From a virus: 24,021 nucleotides of DNA. Numbering within the stretch: position 1 is the stretch's first letter; each line of letters begins with the position of its first letter. The DNA is taken from the IMG/VR virus record IMGVR_UViG_3300008267_000092, positions 1 through 24,021 of that record. One strand, 5' to 3'. The notes below the pieces were generated by a model that was given only the letters and a program-made list of their open reading frames with translations, was not told the origin of the DNA and did not search any database. Below, one piece after another: positions 1 through 6,020 of the stretch. A program made the translations under genes and the position numbers.

Positions 1-897
1 TTTACTCACGCTTTAGTGTTTAATTTACAAGGCGATATAACCACTACTGCTTTGGATTGGTTCGGAGTTAATCTTTTGAATTGTACAAGTGGTGGAACTA
101 TTAAAGACTATGCTAATTTTGTAATGAGTGACTGTGCTTTTTTAAATAGTGGAGGTTTTAACTTTGACGGAACGATTGGAACTATTGGATATAGTAATTG
201 CCTTTTTAATACCGCAACTGGAACTACTGCAATTAATATCTTATCAACTTGTAATGTAAGCCGTAGGTTAAGAATTATCTACTCTTCATTCGTTATTGGT
301 AGCGGGGAAACAGGCGTAAATTTTAGCACTTCGGCAACGGTTGGCGATGAAAAGTATATCTTAGATACGATTAACTTCTCAGGTGGCGGAACTTATACAA
401 GTGGAGTTTTAAACACTTCAAATAAAGCCTTGTTTGTAAATTGCGTAGGTATTGCGAACACTGCAACGCGTGGCTTTATGTATATGATTAACAACACAAC
501 CGATACTACCATAGGTGCAGGAAATGTTAACGTATGGGTAAAGGCTTTGGGTACCACAACAGCAGACACGGGAAACTCTAAGTTTGACCACGCTAGTAAC
601 AGACTAACGTACACAGGAGCGTTTAATACTTCATTTTTAGTAACAATTAACGCAGCGGTTAGGTCAGGTACTACCAATCAAAATATTAGTATTGGAGTTG
701 CTAAGAATGGAACTATTTTAGCTAATTCAGAAATGACAATCAGAACGTCAACGGCTAATCAAGAACATCCAGGCAGTACACAATATGTAATTGATTTAGT
801 TGCTAATGACTATTTAGAATTGTTTGTAAAAAACTCGCAGTCGCCTGATGTTAGGGTTTCAGATTTAAATTTTTCAATAATTAAAATACCATCATAA
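1..897 (+). CDS. Tail fibre/tailspike-like receptor-binding protein, C-terminal part (5' truncated)
   Basis: The frame is open from the first base (a GTG at 16 is internal, not a credible start), so this is the C-terminal 298 residues of a longer protein. The first ~150 residues are short Gly/Thr/Ser/Asn-rich strands with regularly spaced Phe, Ile, Leu and Cys, as in right-handed beta-helix fibre shafts. The last ~120 residues, from about NVWVKALG to the end, alternate polar and hydrophobic strands and read like the jelly-roll (C1q/TNF-like) tip domain that closes many phage fibres, including the pattern ITINAAVRSG...SIGVAKNG...DYLELFVKN. The likely role is host-surface recognition at the virion exterior. 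It lies directly upstream of the lysis genes. The stop codon overlaps the next start (TAATG). The exact fold is inference; a fibre or spike is the best reading. Confidence 0.65.
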   Translation, partial: FTHALVFNLQGDITTTALDWFGVNLLNCTSGGTIKDYANFVMSDCAFLNSGGFNFDGTIGTIGYSNCLFNTATGTTAINILSTCNVSRRLRIIYSSFVIGSGETGVNFSTSATVGDEKYILDTINFSGGGTYTSGVLNTSNKALFVNCVGIANTATRGFMYMINNTTDTTIGAGNVNVWVKALGTTTADTGNSKFDHASNRLTYTGAFNTSFLVTINAAVRSGTTNQNISIGVAKNGTILANSEMTIRTSTANQEHPGSTQYVIDLVANDYLELFVKNSQSPDVRVSDLNFSIIKIPS

Positions 898-1022
898 TGT
901 ATTTCAAGCAATCAAAGGAAGTATTAGAAGCAAAACTAGGAAAAGGATATAGAACAGGTAGATATATTGCATTGACTTTAAGTTCAATATTTTTTACACC
1001 TTATAAATCATTAAAAAACTAA
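897..1022 (+). CDS. 41-residue microprotein, translationally coupled to the fibre gene
   Basis: The ATG shares its A with the TAA stop of the fibre gene (TAATG), a classic stop-start coupling, which supports real translation. The product is basic (about nine Lys/Arg) with one hydrophobic patch, YIALTLSSIFF, near residues 23-33, too short for a confident membrane helix. The TAA stop at 1020-1022 is in the same reading frame as the next gene, whose GTG start follows after a single codon. Function is unknown. Position between a fibre gene and lysis genes suggests a fibre-assembly or lysis accessory, but the sequence does not show which. I do not recognise the family. Confidence 0.5.
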   Translation: MYFKQSKEVLEAKLGKGYRTGRYIALTLSSIFFTPYKSLKN

Positions 1023-1025
1023 AAT

Positions 1026-1691
1026 GTGGAGACGCTAGATATAACAACATTAACACAAAAATTAACACCTTTCTTAACATTCGTATTAATAGCATTATAT
1101 ATATTTAAAGATACAATTAATGAGAAAATAAAGAGCTGGAGGAAATCAAAGAAGATTGAAATATTAACCTCTCACGATGTATTCCTTACAACCGAGAACG
1201 TAAGAACTATAATTAAGAGAATTGAGTTTACCACAAAAGGAAGTCCCGATGTAATGAAAACAAAAGTACTACATCATTTAATTGACTTAAAGATTGATAC
1301 AGTAAACCTTAGATTTAAAGAACTATTAATGGATTCTGATGTAGATGATTGTAGTGGTCAAAGTCTTAAATTTAAAGTCATTACTTGCTTAACTAACGTA
1401 GTAAAGGAATACAACGACCAAGCATTGAAAGATTTTGTATCTTGGGGAATAAGTGAAGCTGATGCAAAATTTGCTATTGACGCTTACGAAGACTTCAGAA
1501 AAGATATTGTAGATGCGTTTCTTGAAAGGTTAGAGAGTATTAGTACTAATGATGATTATAATACAAATTACGATAAAATGAGTAGCATACTTGAGGTAGT
1601 TGCAATTTCACTATATTTGATACCTAAAGACGCAAAAAATGCGTTTGATTTAATTAATGGTAAGTTTTATAAATATGGTCAAAGCAATTGA
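1026..1691 (+). CDS. Membrane-anchored hypothetical protein in holin-like position
   Basis: This 221-residue protein has one hydrophobic segment near its N terminus (residues ~13-30, LTPFLTFVLIALYIFKDTI) followed by a Lys/Arg-rich stretch (KSWRKSKK) and a long, soluble, charged helical domain. By the positive-inside rule the large domain would be cytoplasmic. The start must be GTG at 1026: the ATG at 1024 is out of frame and hits TAG after four codons, and an in-frame TAA lies at 1020. It sits 47 bases before the endolysin, the usual place for a holin or lysis regulator. A single helix with a ~180-residue soluble domain is not a typical holin, so the lysis role is positional inference. It is one of only two large genes here not started by ATG or preceded by an open edge, and the only one ended by TGA. 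Confidence 0.7.
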   Translation: METLDITTLTQKLTPFLTFVLIALYIFKDTINEKIKSWRKSKKIEILTSHDVFLTTENVRTIIKRIEFTTKGSPDVMKTKVLHHLIDLKIDTVNLRFKELLMDSDVDDCSGQSLKFKVITCLTNVVKEYNDQALKDFVSWGISEADAKFAIDAYEDFRKDIVDAFLERLESISTNDDYNTNYDKMSSILEVVAISLYLIPKDAKNAFDLINGKFYKYGQSN

Positions 1692-1738
1692 GTTATTAGT
1701 AGGTATTACGTAGGGAAATTTAATAAATAAAAATAGAT

Positions 1739-2206
1739 ATGATAACAACAAAAGAATTAGTTAAAAGATACGGAACTCCAACGCAAGATGGAAACCCTTA
1801 TTTAATCACTATAACACTACCATACCCTATGCGACTAGCCTGGGATAAGAATGTTATGGTTAAAACAATGAGATGTCATAGACTTGTAGCTGACAACTTC
1901 CTTAGAGTATTCAATGAGTTATTGAAGGTATATGGTTACGAGAAGATTAAAGAGCTTGGTATCGACTTATTTGGAGGTTGTTTTAACTATAGAGCTATGC
2001 GTGGAGGAAGTGACTATTCGAGACATTCATGGGGAGTGGCAATAGATTTAGATCCTGAAAGAAACCAGCTTAAAGAAACTTCAAAAACAGCTAGATTTGC
2101 AAGACCTGAATACAAACCTATGATTGATATTTTCTACAAACATGGATTTATCAGCTTAGGTAAAGAGAAGAATTATGATTGGATGCACTTTGAAATTAAA
2201 GAATAA
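1739..2206 (+). CDS. Endolysin: M15-family (VanY/L-Ala-D-Glu or D,D-) peptidase
   Basis: This 155-residue single-domain protein carries the M15 zinc peptidase signature. The first block is SRHSWGVAIDLD, with His96 and Asp103 as predicted zinc ligands. The second is near the C terminus, WMHFE, with His150 as the third ligand. Families with this fold cut peptide cross-links of peptidoglycan, and phages use them as endolysins. The domain fills the protein, with no cell-wall-binding module, which is usual for phages of Gram-negative hosts. There is no signal peptide, so export to the periplasm would need a holin or similar; the two neighbouring genes both encode membrane-anchored proteins. Bond specificity (L-Ala-D-Glu versus D,D-carboxypeptidase) cannot be decided from sequence alone. 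The next gene starts 3 bases after the stop. Confidence 0.85.
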   Translation: MITTKELVKRYGTPTQDGNPYLITITLPYPMRLAWDKNVMVKTMRCHRLVADNFLRVFNELLKVYGYEKIKELGIDLFGGCFNYRAMRGGSDYSRHSWGVAIDLDPERNQLKETSKTARFARPEYKPMIDIFYKHGFISLGKEKNYDWMHFEIKE

Positions 2207-2209
2207 GTT

Positions 2210-2833
2210 ATGAAAAATATCAACATTAAAGAACTTTTAAAATATTTAATAATTTTCATTTTAATATTAATTATATACTTGCAAAGAAGTTGTACTAATA
2301 AAAATGTAGTGGTTGTAAAAACTCCTGAATTAAAAGGTTCTTTCAACACCGTTAAACCTAAAGAGATTCCATCTAAAACAAAATATGTTTATGTAACCTT
2401 AAAAGGTAAAACAATTAATCTTACAAATCCTGTAAATGATTCGTTAGTTAAAGCTTATGAAAAATCTCAAGATTCAATATGTAAATTACAATTGTATATA
2501 GATGCCGTTTCTGAAAGAGAATATCTTACAGAATATAATAATGATACTATAAATTTAAAAGTATATTCTAAAACACAAGGTGTACTTTTAAGTCAGAAAC
2601 CATCGTATGTTATTAAAAGTAGAACTGTAGATGTTCCTATTAAAGCTAAAGAACAAAAGTTTGCTACATATTTAGGTGTTGATATTTTTGATAATCGTTC
2701 ATTTAATAATTTTGGAGTTAAAGCATCGTTAGGTTTTCAAAATAAAAATAAAGATATTTTAACAATTGCTTATGACACTCGACAAAATATTTATTTAGGA
2801 TACTCTATTAAACTTTTTAGTATTACAAAATAA
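2210..2833 (+). CDS. Membrane-anchored periplasmic protein, possible spanin
   Basis: This 207-residue protein has a strong N-terminal membrane helix (residues ~10-24, LLKYLIIFILILIIY) followed by a Cys and a ~180-residue polar region predicted to be periplasmic. The middle (residues ~75-115) is charged and partly helical. The last ~55 residues switch to alternating strand-like sequence (FGVKASLGF, ILTIAYD, IYLGYSIKLF) resembling beta-hairpins of outer-membrane proteins. It follows the endolysin by 3 bases, the usual site for spanins, which join inner and outer membranes at the end of lysis. There is no canonical lipobox: the residues before Cys28 are LQRS. Spanin identity is inference from position and topology. 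It is markedly more AT-rich than the endolysin gene beside it. Confidence 0.6.
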   Translation: MKNINIKELLKYLIIFILILIIYLQRSCTNKNVVVVKTPELKGSFNTVKPKEIPSKTKYVYVTLKGKTINLTNPVNDSLVKAYEKSQDSICKLQLYIDAVSEREYLTEYNNDTINLKVYSKTQGVLLSQKPSYVIKSRTVDVPIKAKEQKFATYLGVDIFDNRSFNNFGVKASLGFQNKNKDILTIAYDTRQNIYLGYSIKLFSITK

Positions 2834-2856
2834 ATTATAAAATAAATGGTTTAAAA

Positions 2857-2888
2857 TTTGGAATTGTCATTAATTATCACTATATTTG
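2857..2888 (+). promoter_or_regulatory. Bacteroidota-type promoter P1 upstream of the exonuclease gene
   Basis: TTTG at 2857-2860 and TATATTTG at 2881-2888 are separated by 20 bases. This fits the -33 TTTG / -7 TAnnTTTG pattern used by the primary sigma factor of Bacteroidota. Transcription would begin about 5-7 bases after the -7 box, leaving a leader of roughly 20 bases before the ATG at 2915. The full TTTGGA-N18-TATATTTG arrangement recurs at 10663 and 21418. Confidence 0.7.
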
Positions 2889-2914
2889 CATTAATATTAT
2901 TAAATATAAAAAAT

Positions 2915-3847
2915 ATGACAATTAAAGAAATTAAAGAGTTTATTAAATTTCGTCCTGGATATATTAAGGAGGGTGCTAAAAGATTAAGATTTCATTTATT
3001 AAAAAAGGGTTATGACCCAACAATTAATAACTGTAAAATCGCTTTACGTGAATGTCGTGAAGAATTTAAAATGCAAATCACTTCAACTACACCTAATACT
3101 TCAAAAGTTTTAATTTACGATATTGAAACATCTTATAACATTGTTAAGTCTTGGAGAGTAGGTTACAATTTAAATATTAATCCTCAAGATATTTTACACG
3201 AACGTAAAATTATATGTATTAGTTATAAATGGTTTGGTGAAGATCAAATTTATAATTTATCTTGGGATAAAAATCAATGTGATAAATTTATGATTGAACA
3301 GTTTATTGAGGTGTTAAATGATGCTGATTTAATTGTTTCACATAATGGTGATAAATTTGACTTACCTTGGATTAAAACACGAGCGTTATATCATAACCTA
3401 CCAATGCTGGTAAACTATAAACAATTTGATACATTAAAAGTTGCTAAAAGAAAATTTAATTTTAACTCCAATCGTCTAGATTATATTTCAGAATTTTTAG
3501 GTTTTGGAAATAAGATTAAAACTGAAATGGCTTTATGGGATAAAATCATTCTTAATAAATGTCCAGTCGCAATGAAAAAAATGATTGAATATTGTGATAT
3601 GGACGTAGAACTTTTAGATAAAGTTTACGATAAATTAATGTATTGGGAAAATCCAATGAATCATGCAGGCGTAGATAATGATTTACCAAAATATAGTTCA
3701 CCTATTTCAGGTAGTTTAAATCTTGAACTTGTAAAAACTATTACAACTAATCGTGGTACAATTAAACGTATTATGCGAGATTTAGATACAGATCGATTAT
3801 TTGAAATGAGCGATTCTAATTTTAAAAAATATAAACTAAATAAATAA
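2915..3847 (+). CDS. DnaQ-like DEDDy 3'-5' exonuclease with N-terminal helical domain
   Basis: Starting at ATG 2915 the protein has 310 residues. An in-frame TTG at 2858 would add 19 hydrophobic residues but lies on the -33 box of P1, so it is unlikely to be transcribed. All DEDD exonuclease motifs are visible: ExoI YDIETS (Asp69, Glu71), ExoII VSHNGDKFDLPW (Asp149) and ExoIII YCDMDVELLD (Tyr226, Asp230), which makes it the DEDDy subtype. Such enzymes remove nucleotides from 3' ends with two metal ions, in proofreading or DNA turnover. The first ~50 residues (RPGYIKEGAKRLRFHL...) form a short helical, possibly DNA-binding domain. It stands apart from any polymerase, inside the structural region, with its own promoter and terminator. 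The DNA substrate and stage of use are not evident. Confidence 0.85.
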   Translation: MTIKEIKEFIKFRPGYIKEGAKRLRFHLLKKGYDPTINNCKIALRECREEFKMQITSTTPNTSKVLIYDIETSYNIVKSWRVGYNLNINPQDILHERKIICISYKWFGEDQIYNLSWDKNQCDKFMIEQFIEVLNDADLIVSHNGDKFDLPWIKTRALYHNLPMLVNYKQFDTLKVAKRKFNFNSNRLDYISEFLGFGNKIKTEMALWDKIILNKCPVAMKKMIEYCDMDVELLDKVYDKLMYWENPMNHAGVDNDLPKYSSPISGSLNLELVKTITTNRGTIKRIMRDLDTDRLFEMSDSNFKKYKLNK

Positions 3848-3852
3848 CTTTT

Positions 3853-3891
3853 AAACCTCTTAGCTCAAATATGTAGTTGAGAGGTTTTTTT
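3853..3891 (+). terminator. Intrinsic terminator after the exonuclease gene
   Basis: AAACCTCT (3853-3860) pairs perfectly with AGAGGTTT (3880-3887). Five more inner pairs, two of them G-T wobbles (TAGCT 3861-3865 with AGTTG 3875-3879), extend the stem around a 9-base loop. A T run at 3885-3891 follows. It begins 5 bases after the stop codon and ends 11 bases before the next gene, for which no separate promoter is visible, so downstream expression probably depends on read-through. Confidence 0.8.
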
Positions 3892-3902
3892 AATTAAAAA
3901 AA

Positions 3903-4583
3903 ATGATACTAGAACGAATTATTTACGATGTACGCGAACAGTTAAAATTATTTACAGACGATTTTGAAATTGATGATAGATATATTATACATTTATTTAA
4001 TATAAAACGTGCTAAATATTTACGTCAAGAATTAAATAATTATCAACGTACAACAGATGTTTCTGTAAAGCAAACCCTATGTTTAGGTTTAGAAAAGGTT
4101 ACATCAAATCAATGTGGTTTAGATTATGAATGTGGATATATTTTAAGAACTGTACGTGAAATACCTCAACCTTTAGAATTACATATTAAATCTGCGATTA
4201 CAAGTGTAAGACCTACAAATAGAATTGAATTACCTTTTAATTTTGTAACTAAGGAGAAAGGTATTTATAGTAAGTACTCACCTTTCAATAAAGCTGTATT
4301 TGCTTTTCTAGATGTTGATAAACATATTTACGTAGTATCTACAAATGATGCTGTTAACATGTTAGAATGTCTTACCGTTACAGGTGTTTTTGAAGACCCT
4401 CTAGATTTAAAAAACTATTTAGATTGTTGTAGTTGTGAAGATGCTAAACCTTGTTTTGATGAACTTAAAACAGATTACCCTTTACAGCCTCACTATGTAG
4501 ATTTAATTAAAGGTGAAATCATTAAAGAGTTAGCTGCTAGATTTAATATACCTGAAGATAAAGAAAATGACTCAAATGATTAA
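3903..4583 (+). CDS. crAss-like tail/neck ring-type structural protein
   Basis: This 226-residue protein matches the pattern I associate with a conserved Crassvirales virion protein. It has an N-terminal helical part (LERIIYDVREQLKLFTDDFEIDDRYIIHLFNIKRAKYLR), then a strand-rich centre (CGLDYECGYILRTVREIP...LPFNFVTKEKG...AVFAFLDVDKHIYVVS), then LTVTGVFEDPLDL and a C-terminal helix. Related proteins form rings between portal and tail in crAss-like virions; which ring this corresponds to cannot be told here. A Cys cluster (Cys175, 176, 178 and 184) could bind metal or form disulfides. The ATG follows an A-rich leader directly after the terminator at 3853. The 3' end overlaps the IHF-like gene by 17 bases, indicating coordinated translation. 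Confidence 0.75.
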   Translation: MILERIIYDVREQLKLFTDDFEIDDRYIIHLFNIKRAKYLRQELNNYQRTTDVSVKQTLCLGLEKVTSNQCGLDYECGYILRTVREIPQPLELHIKSAITSVRPTNRIELPFNFVTKEKGIYSKYSPFNKAVFAFLDVDKHIYVVSTNDAVNMLECLTVTGVFEDPLDLKNYLDCCSCEDAKPCFDELKTDYPLQPHYVDLIKGEIIKELAARFNIPEDKENDSND

Positions 4584-5094
4584 GAATCCTAGAAGTGAGG
4601 GTAAAATTAAAACTCACTACGGTATGGTTGACTATTTTAAATTTTTTAAATCTAAACATCCTGAAATAAACATTGATCGTGTAAAATATTCAAATATAAT
4701 TTCAGAGTTTAATAAAGAGGTTATAAATTTAATTATTGAGGAAACCTTAGAATATGATTTACCACATATAGGTTCATCATTAAGCATCAAACAAGAAAAA
4801 CGTTTACCTAAAATTGTAAATGGTAAACTATACAACACTGTACCTGTAGACTGGGTAGCCACAAATAAATTGTGGTTTGAAGATTCTGAAGCTCGTGATA
4901 AAAAATTATTAGTAAGATATACTAACTCTCATAGTTCAAAATACGTATTTAGAATTTATTTTAAAAAGTATAAACAAGCGTTCTTCAATAAAAAATATTA
5001 TCAATTTAAACCTACAAGAACATTTCAAAGATTATTATGTAGTAGGATTAAAGATGAAAATAAAGAAAAGTATAACACATTTTTATTATATTAA
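4567..5094 (+). CDS. IHF/HU-like crAss-conserved protein
   Basis: This is a 175-residue basic protein. Residues ~18-80 follow the HU/IHF plan: a helix with VDYFKFFKSKHPE, a second helix (YSNIISEFNKEVINLIIEE), then the turn and strands at LPHIGSSLSIKQEKR, comparable to the GFGSF-type region of HU. The C-terminal ~90 residues are not HU-like and include WVATNKLWFED, RYTNSHSSKYVFRIYF and FKPTRTFQRLL, which I recall as typical of the 'IHF' genes in the Crassvirales structural block. Because it sits between ring-type tail genes, it is more likely a virion neck/tail component than a nucleoid protein, though DNA binding is not excluded. An alternative start at 4576 (ATGATTAA overlap) would shorten it by three residues. 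Confidence 0.7.
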   Translation: MTQMIKNPRSEGKIKTHYGMVDYFKFFKSKHPEINIDRVKYSNIISEFNKEVINLIIEETLEYDLPHIGSSLSIKQEKRLPKIVNGKLYNTVPVDWVATNKLWFEDSEARDKKLLVRYTNSHSSKYVFRIYFKKYKQAFFNKKYYQFKPTRTFQRLLCSRIKDENKEKYNTFLLY

Positions 5095-5096
5095 AT

Positions 5097-5267
5097 ATGA
5101 CAGGAATATATAAAATAACAAGTCCAACAAATAAAATTTATAACTGTGCAAAAGAGGCATTGATAGATTTTAATATTACGTATAGTACACTAATTAGATA
5201 TTTAAAAAATAAATTACCAAATAAAACAACATTAATATATTATAATCATGACGAATTCAAATTATAA
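5097..5267 (+). CDS. 56-residue mini-gene with GIY-like start and NUMOD-like helix-turn-helix
   Basis: The ATG lies 2 bases after the preceding stop, and the last 20 bases overlap the next gene, which argues for genuine translation. The N terminus (TGIYKITSPTNKIY) resembles the first strands of GIY-YIG nucleases. The rest (CAKEALIDFNITYSTLIRYLKNK, then TTLIYYN) resembles the small helix-turn-helix domains (NUMOD/IENR type) attached to homing endonucleases and also found alone as tiny phage proteins. The catalytic core of a GIY-YIG enzyme (the YIG strand, the conserved Arg and the Glu) is missing, so nuclease activity is unlikely. It could be a remnant of a homing endonuclease or a small stand-alone DNA-binding protein. 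Confidence 0.6.
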   Translation: MTGIYKITSPTNKIYNCAKEALIDFNITYSTLIRYLKNKLPNKTTLIYYNHDEFKL

Positions 5268-6003
5268 ATCATTAGGTACTGTGCTTTGGAGAGTAATGAA
5301 ACATTCACTTTGCCAAGAACTCACATATGAGGAAGCTGCAGAGTATGCTTTAGAATTTATAAAGCTATTAGGTGCACCTGTTATATATTTAGATAATGTG
5401 AAGATGTTAGAATTAAGTTGTCATAAAACAGCATTACCATGTGACCTATTATATTTAAATGGTGTTAGGTATATGGACACTGACCTTGAAGGTGCTATCC
5501 ACGAACCTATTGCAATGAGGGAGGCTACAAATGTTTATCATTTAGATCCTGCAGAATTTGCAAATGAAACTAATACTGATTTCAATTTAAGAGGTAATCA
5601 TAGACGTAATGAGTTTACATATCAAATTCAAAAAGGTATATTATTTGCATCTGTACCTGAAGGTTCTGTTGAAATTTCATATAAAGGAATTGCTGTAGAT
5701 GAAGATGGTTATCCTTTAATACCTGATAATGAAAAGGTCATGTTAGGTTTAGAATATTATATTCTTAGTAGATATTTAGAACCATTGTGGATGATGGGTA
5801 AAATTACAGATAAAGCTTTTGAATATATACAACAAAAGAGATATTTCTATACACCTTCCGCATTCACATCGTTACAAATGCCGAGTTTGGATAAAATGGA
5901 AACTATGATGAATAGTTTAAATAGATTAATAATCAATACTACAGCTCATCAAAACTTCTTTAAAAAGATGGGTGAGAAGGAAAGGTTGAAAAAATTTCGT
6001 TAA
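5248..6003 (+). CDS. crAss-like tail/neck ring-type structural protein (second)
   Basis: This 251-residue protein has a pattern I associate with another conserved Crassvirales ring/tail protein. It has an N-terminal helix (LGTVLWRVMKHSL) followed by LTYEEAAEYALEFIKLLGAP, an ALPCDLLYLNGVR segment, strand-rich sequence with EISYKGIAVDEDGYPLIPDN around residues 142-161, and a C-terminal helical part ending in LQMPSLDKMETMMNSLNRLI. The run 'AVDEDGYPLIPDN' is especially characteristic. It probably joins the other ring protein and the muzzle protein in the short tail. The ATG lies inside the preceding mini-gene's 3' end, and the next gene starts 17 bases after the stop. The specific ring position is not resolved. 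Confidence 0.75.
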   Translation: MTNSNYKSLGTVLWRVMKHSLCQELTYEEAAEYALEFIKLLGAPVIYLDNVKMLELSCHKTALPCDLLYLNGVRYMDTDLEGAIHEPIAMREATNVYHLDPAEFANETNTDFNLRGNHRRNEFTYQIQKGILFASVPEGSVEISYKGIAVDEDGYPLIPDNEKVMLGLEYYILSRYLEPLWMMGKITDKAFEYIQQKRYFYTPSAFTSLQMPSLDKMETMMNSLNRLIINTTAHQNFFKKMGEKERLKKFR

Positions 6004-6020
6004 TATATAAACAATAAATA

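Noticed and set aside
393-677. Minus-strand open frame opposite the fibre gene, and similar minus-strand frames at 4632-4862, 6872-7057, 9185-9427, 11872-12096, 12548-12751, 15876-16247, 19192-19386 and 22531-22752
   Set aside because: All lie fully inside convincing + strand genes, none has a recognisable domain, and no promoter or terminator serves them. They are mirror frames.
1591-1619. TTG-N18-TATATTTG resembling a promoter upstream of the endolysin
   Set aside because: It lies inside a coding sequence, the -33 box lacks TTTGGA and the spacing differs by 2 bases from the three intergenic sites; in AT-rich DNA this can be chance. It could be a weak site.
2270-2295. Lipobox before the Cys of the 207-residue membrane protein
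   Set aside because: Residues before the Cys are LQRS, with Gln at -3 and Arg at -2, which do not fit a signal peptidase II site.
2858-2914. TTG start adding 19 hydrophobic residues to the exonuclease
   Set aside because: The TTG is part of the -33 box of P1 and the stretch contains the -7 box; the first ATG at 2915 begins the recognisable domain.
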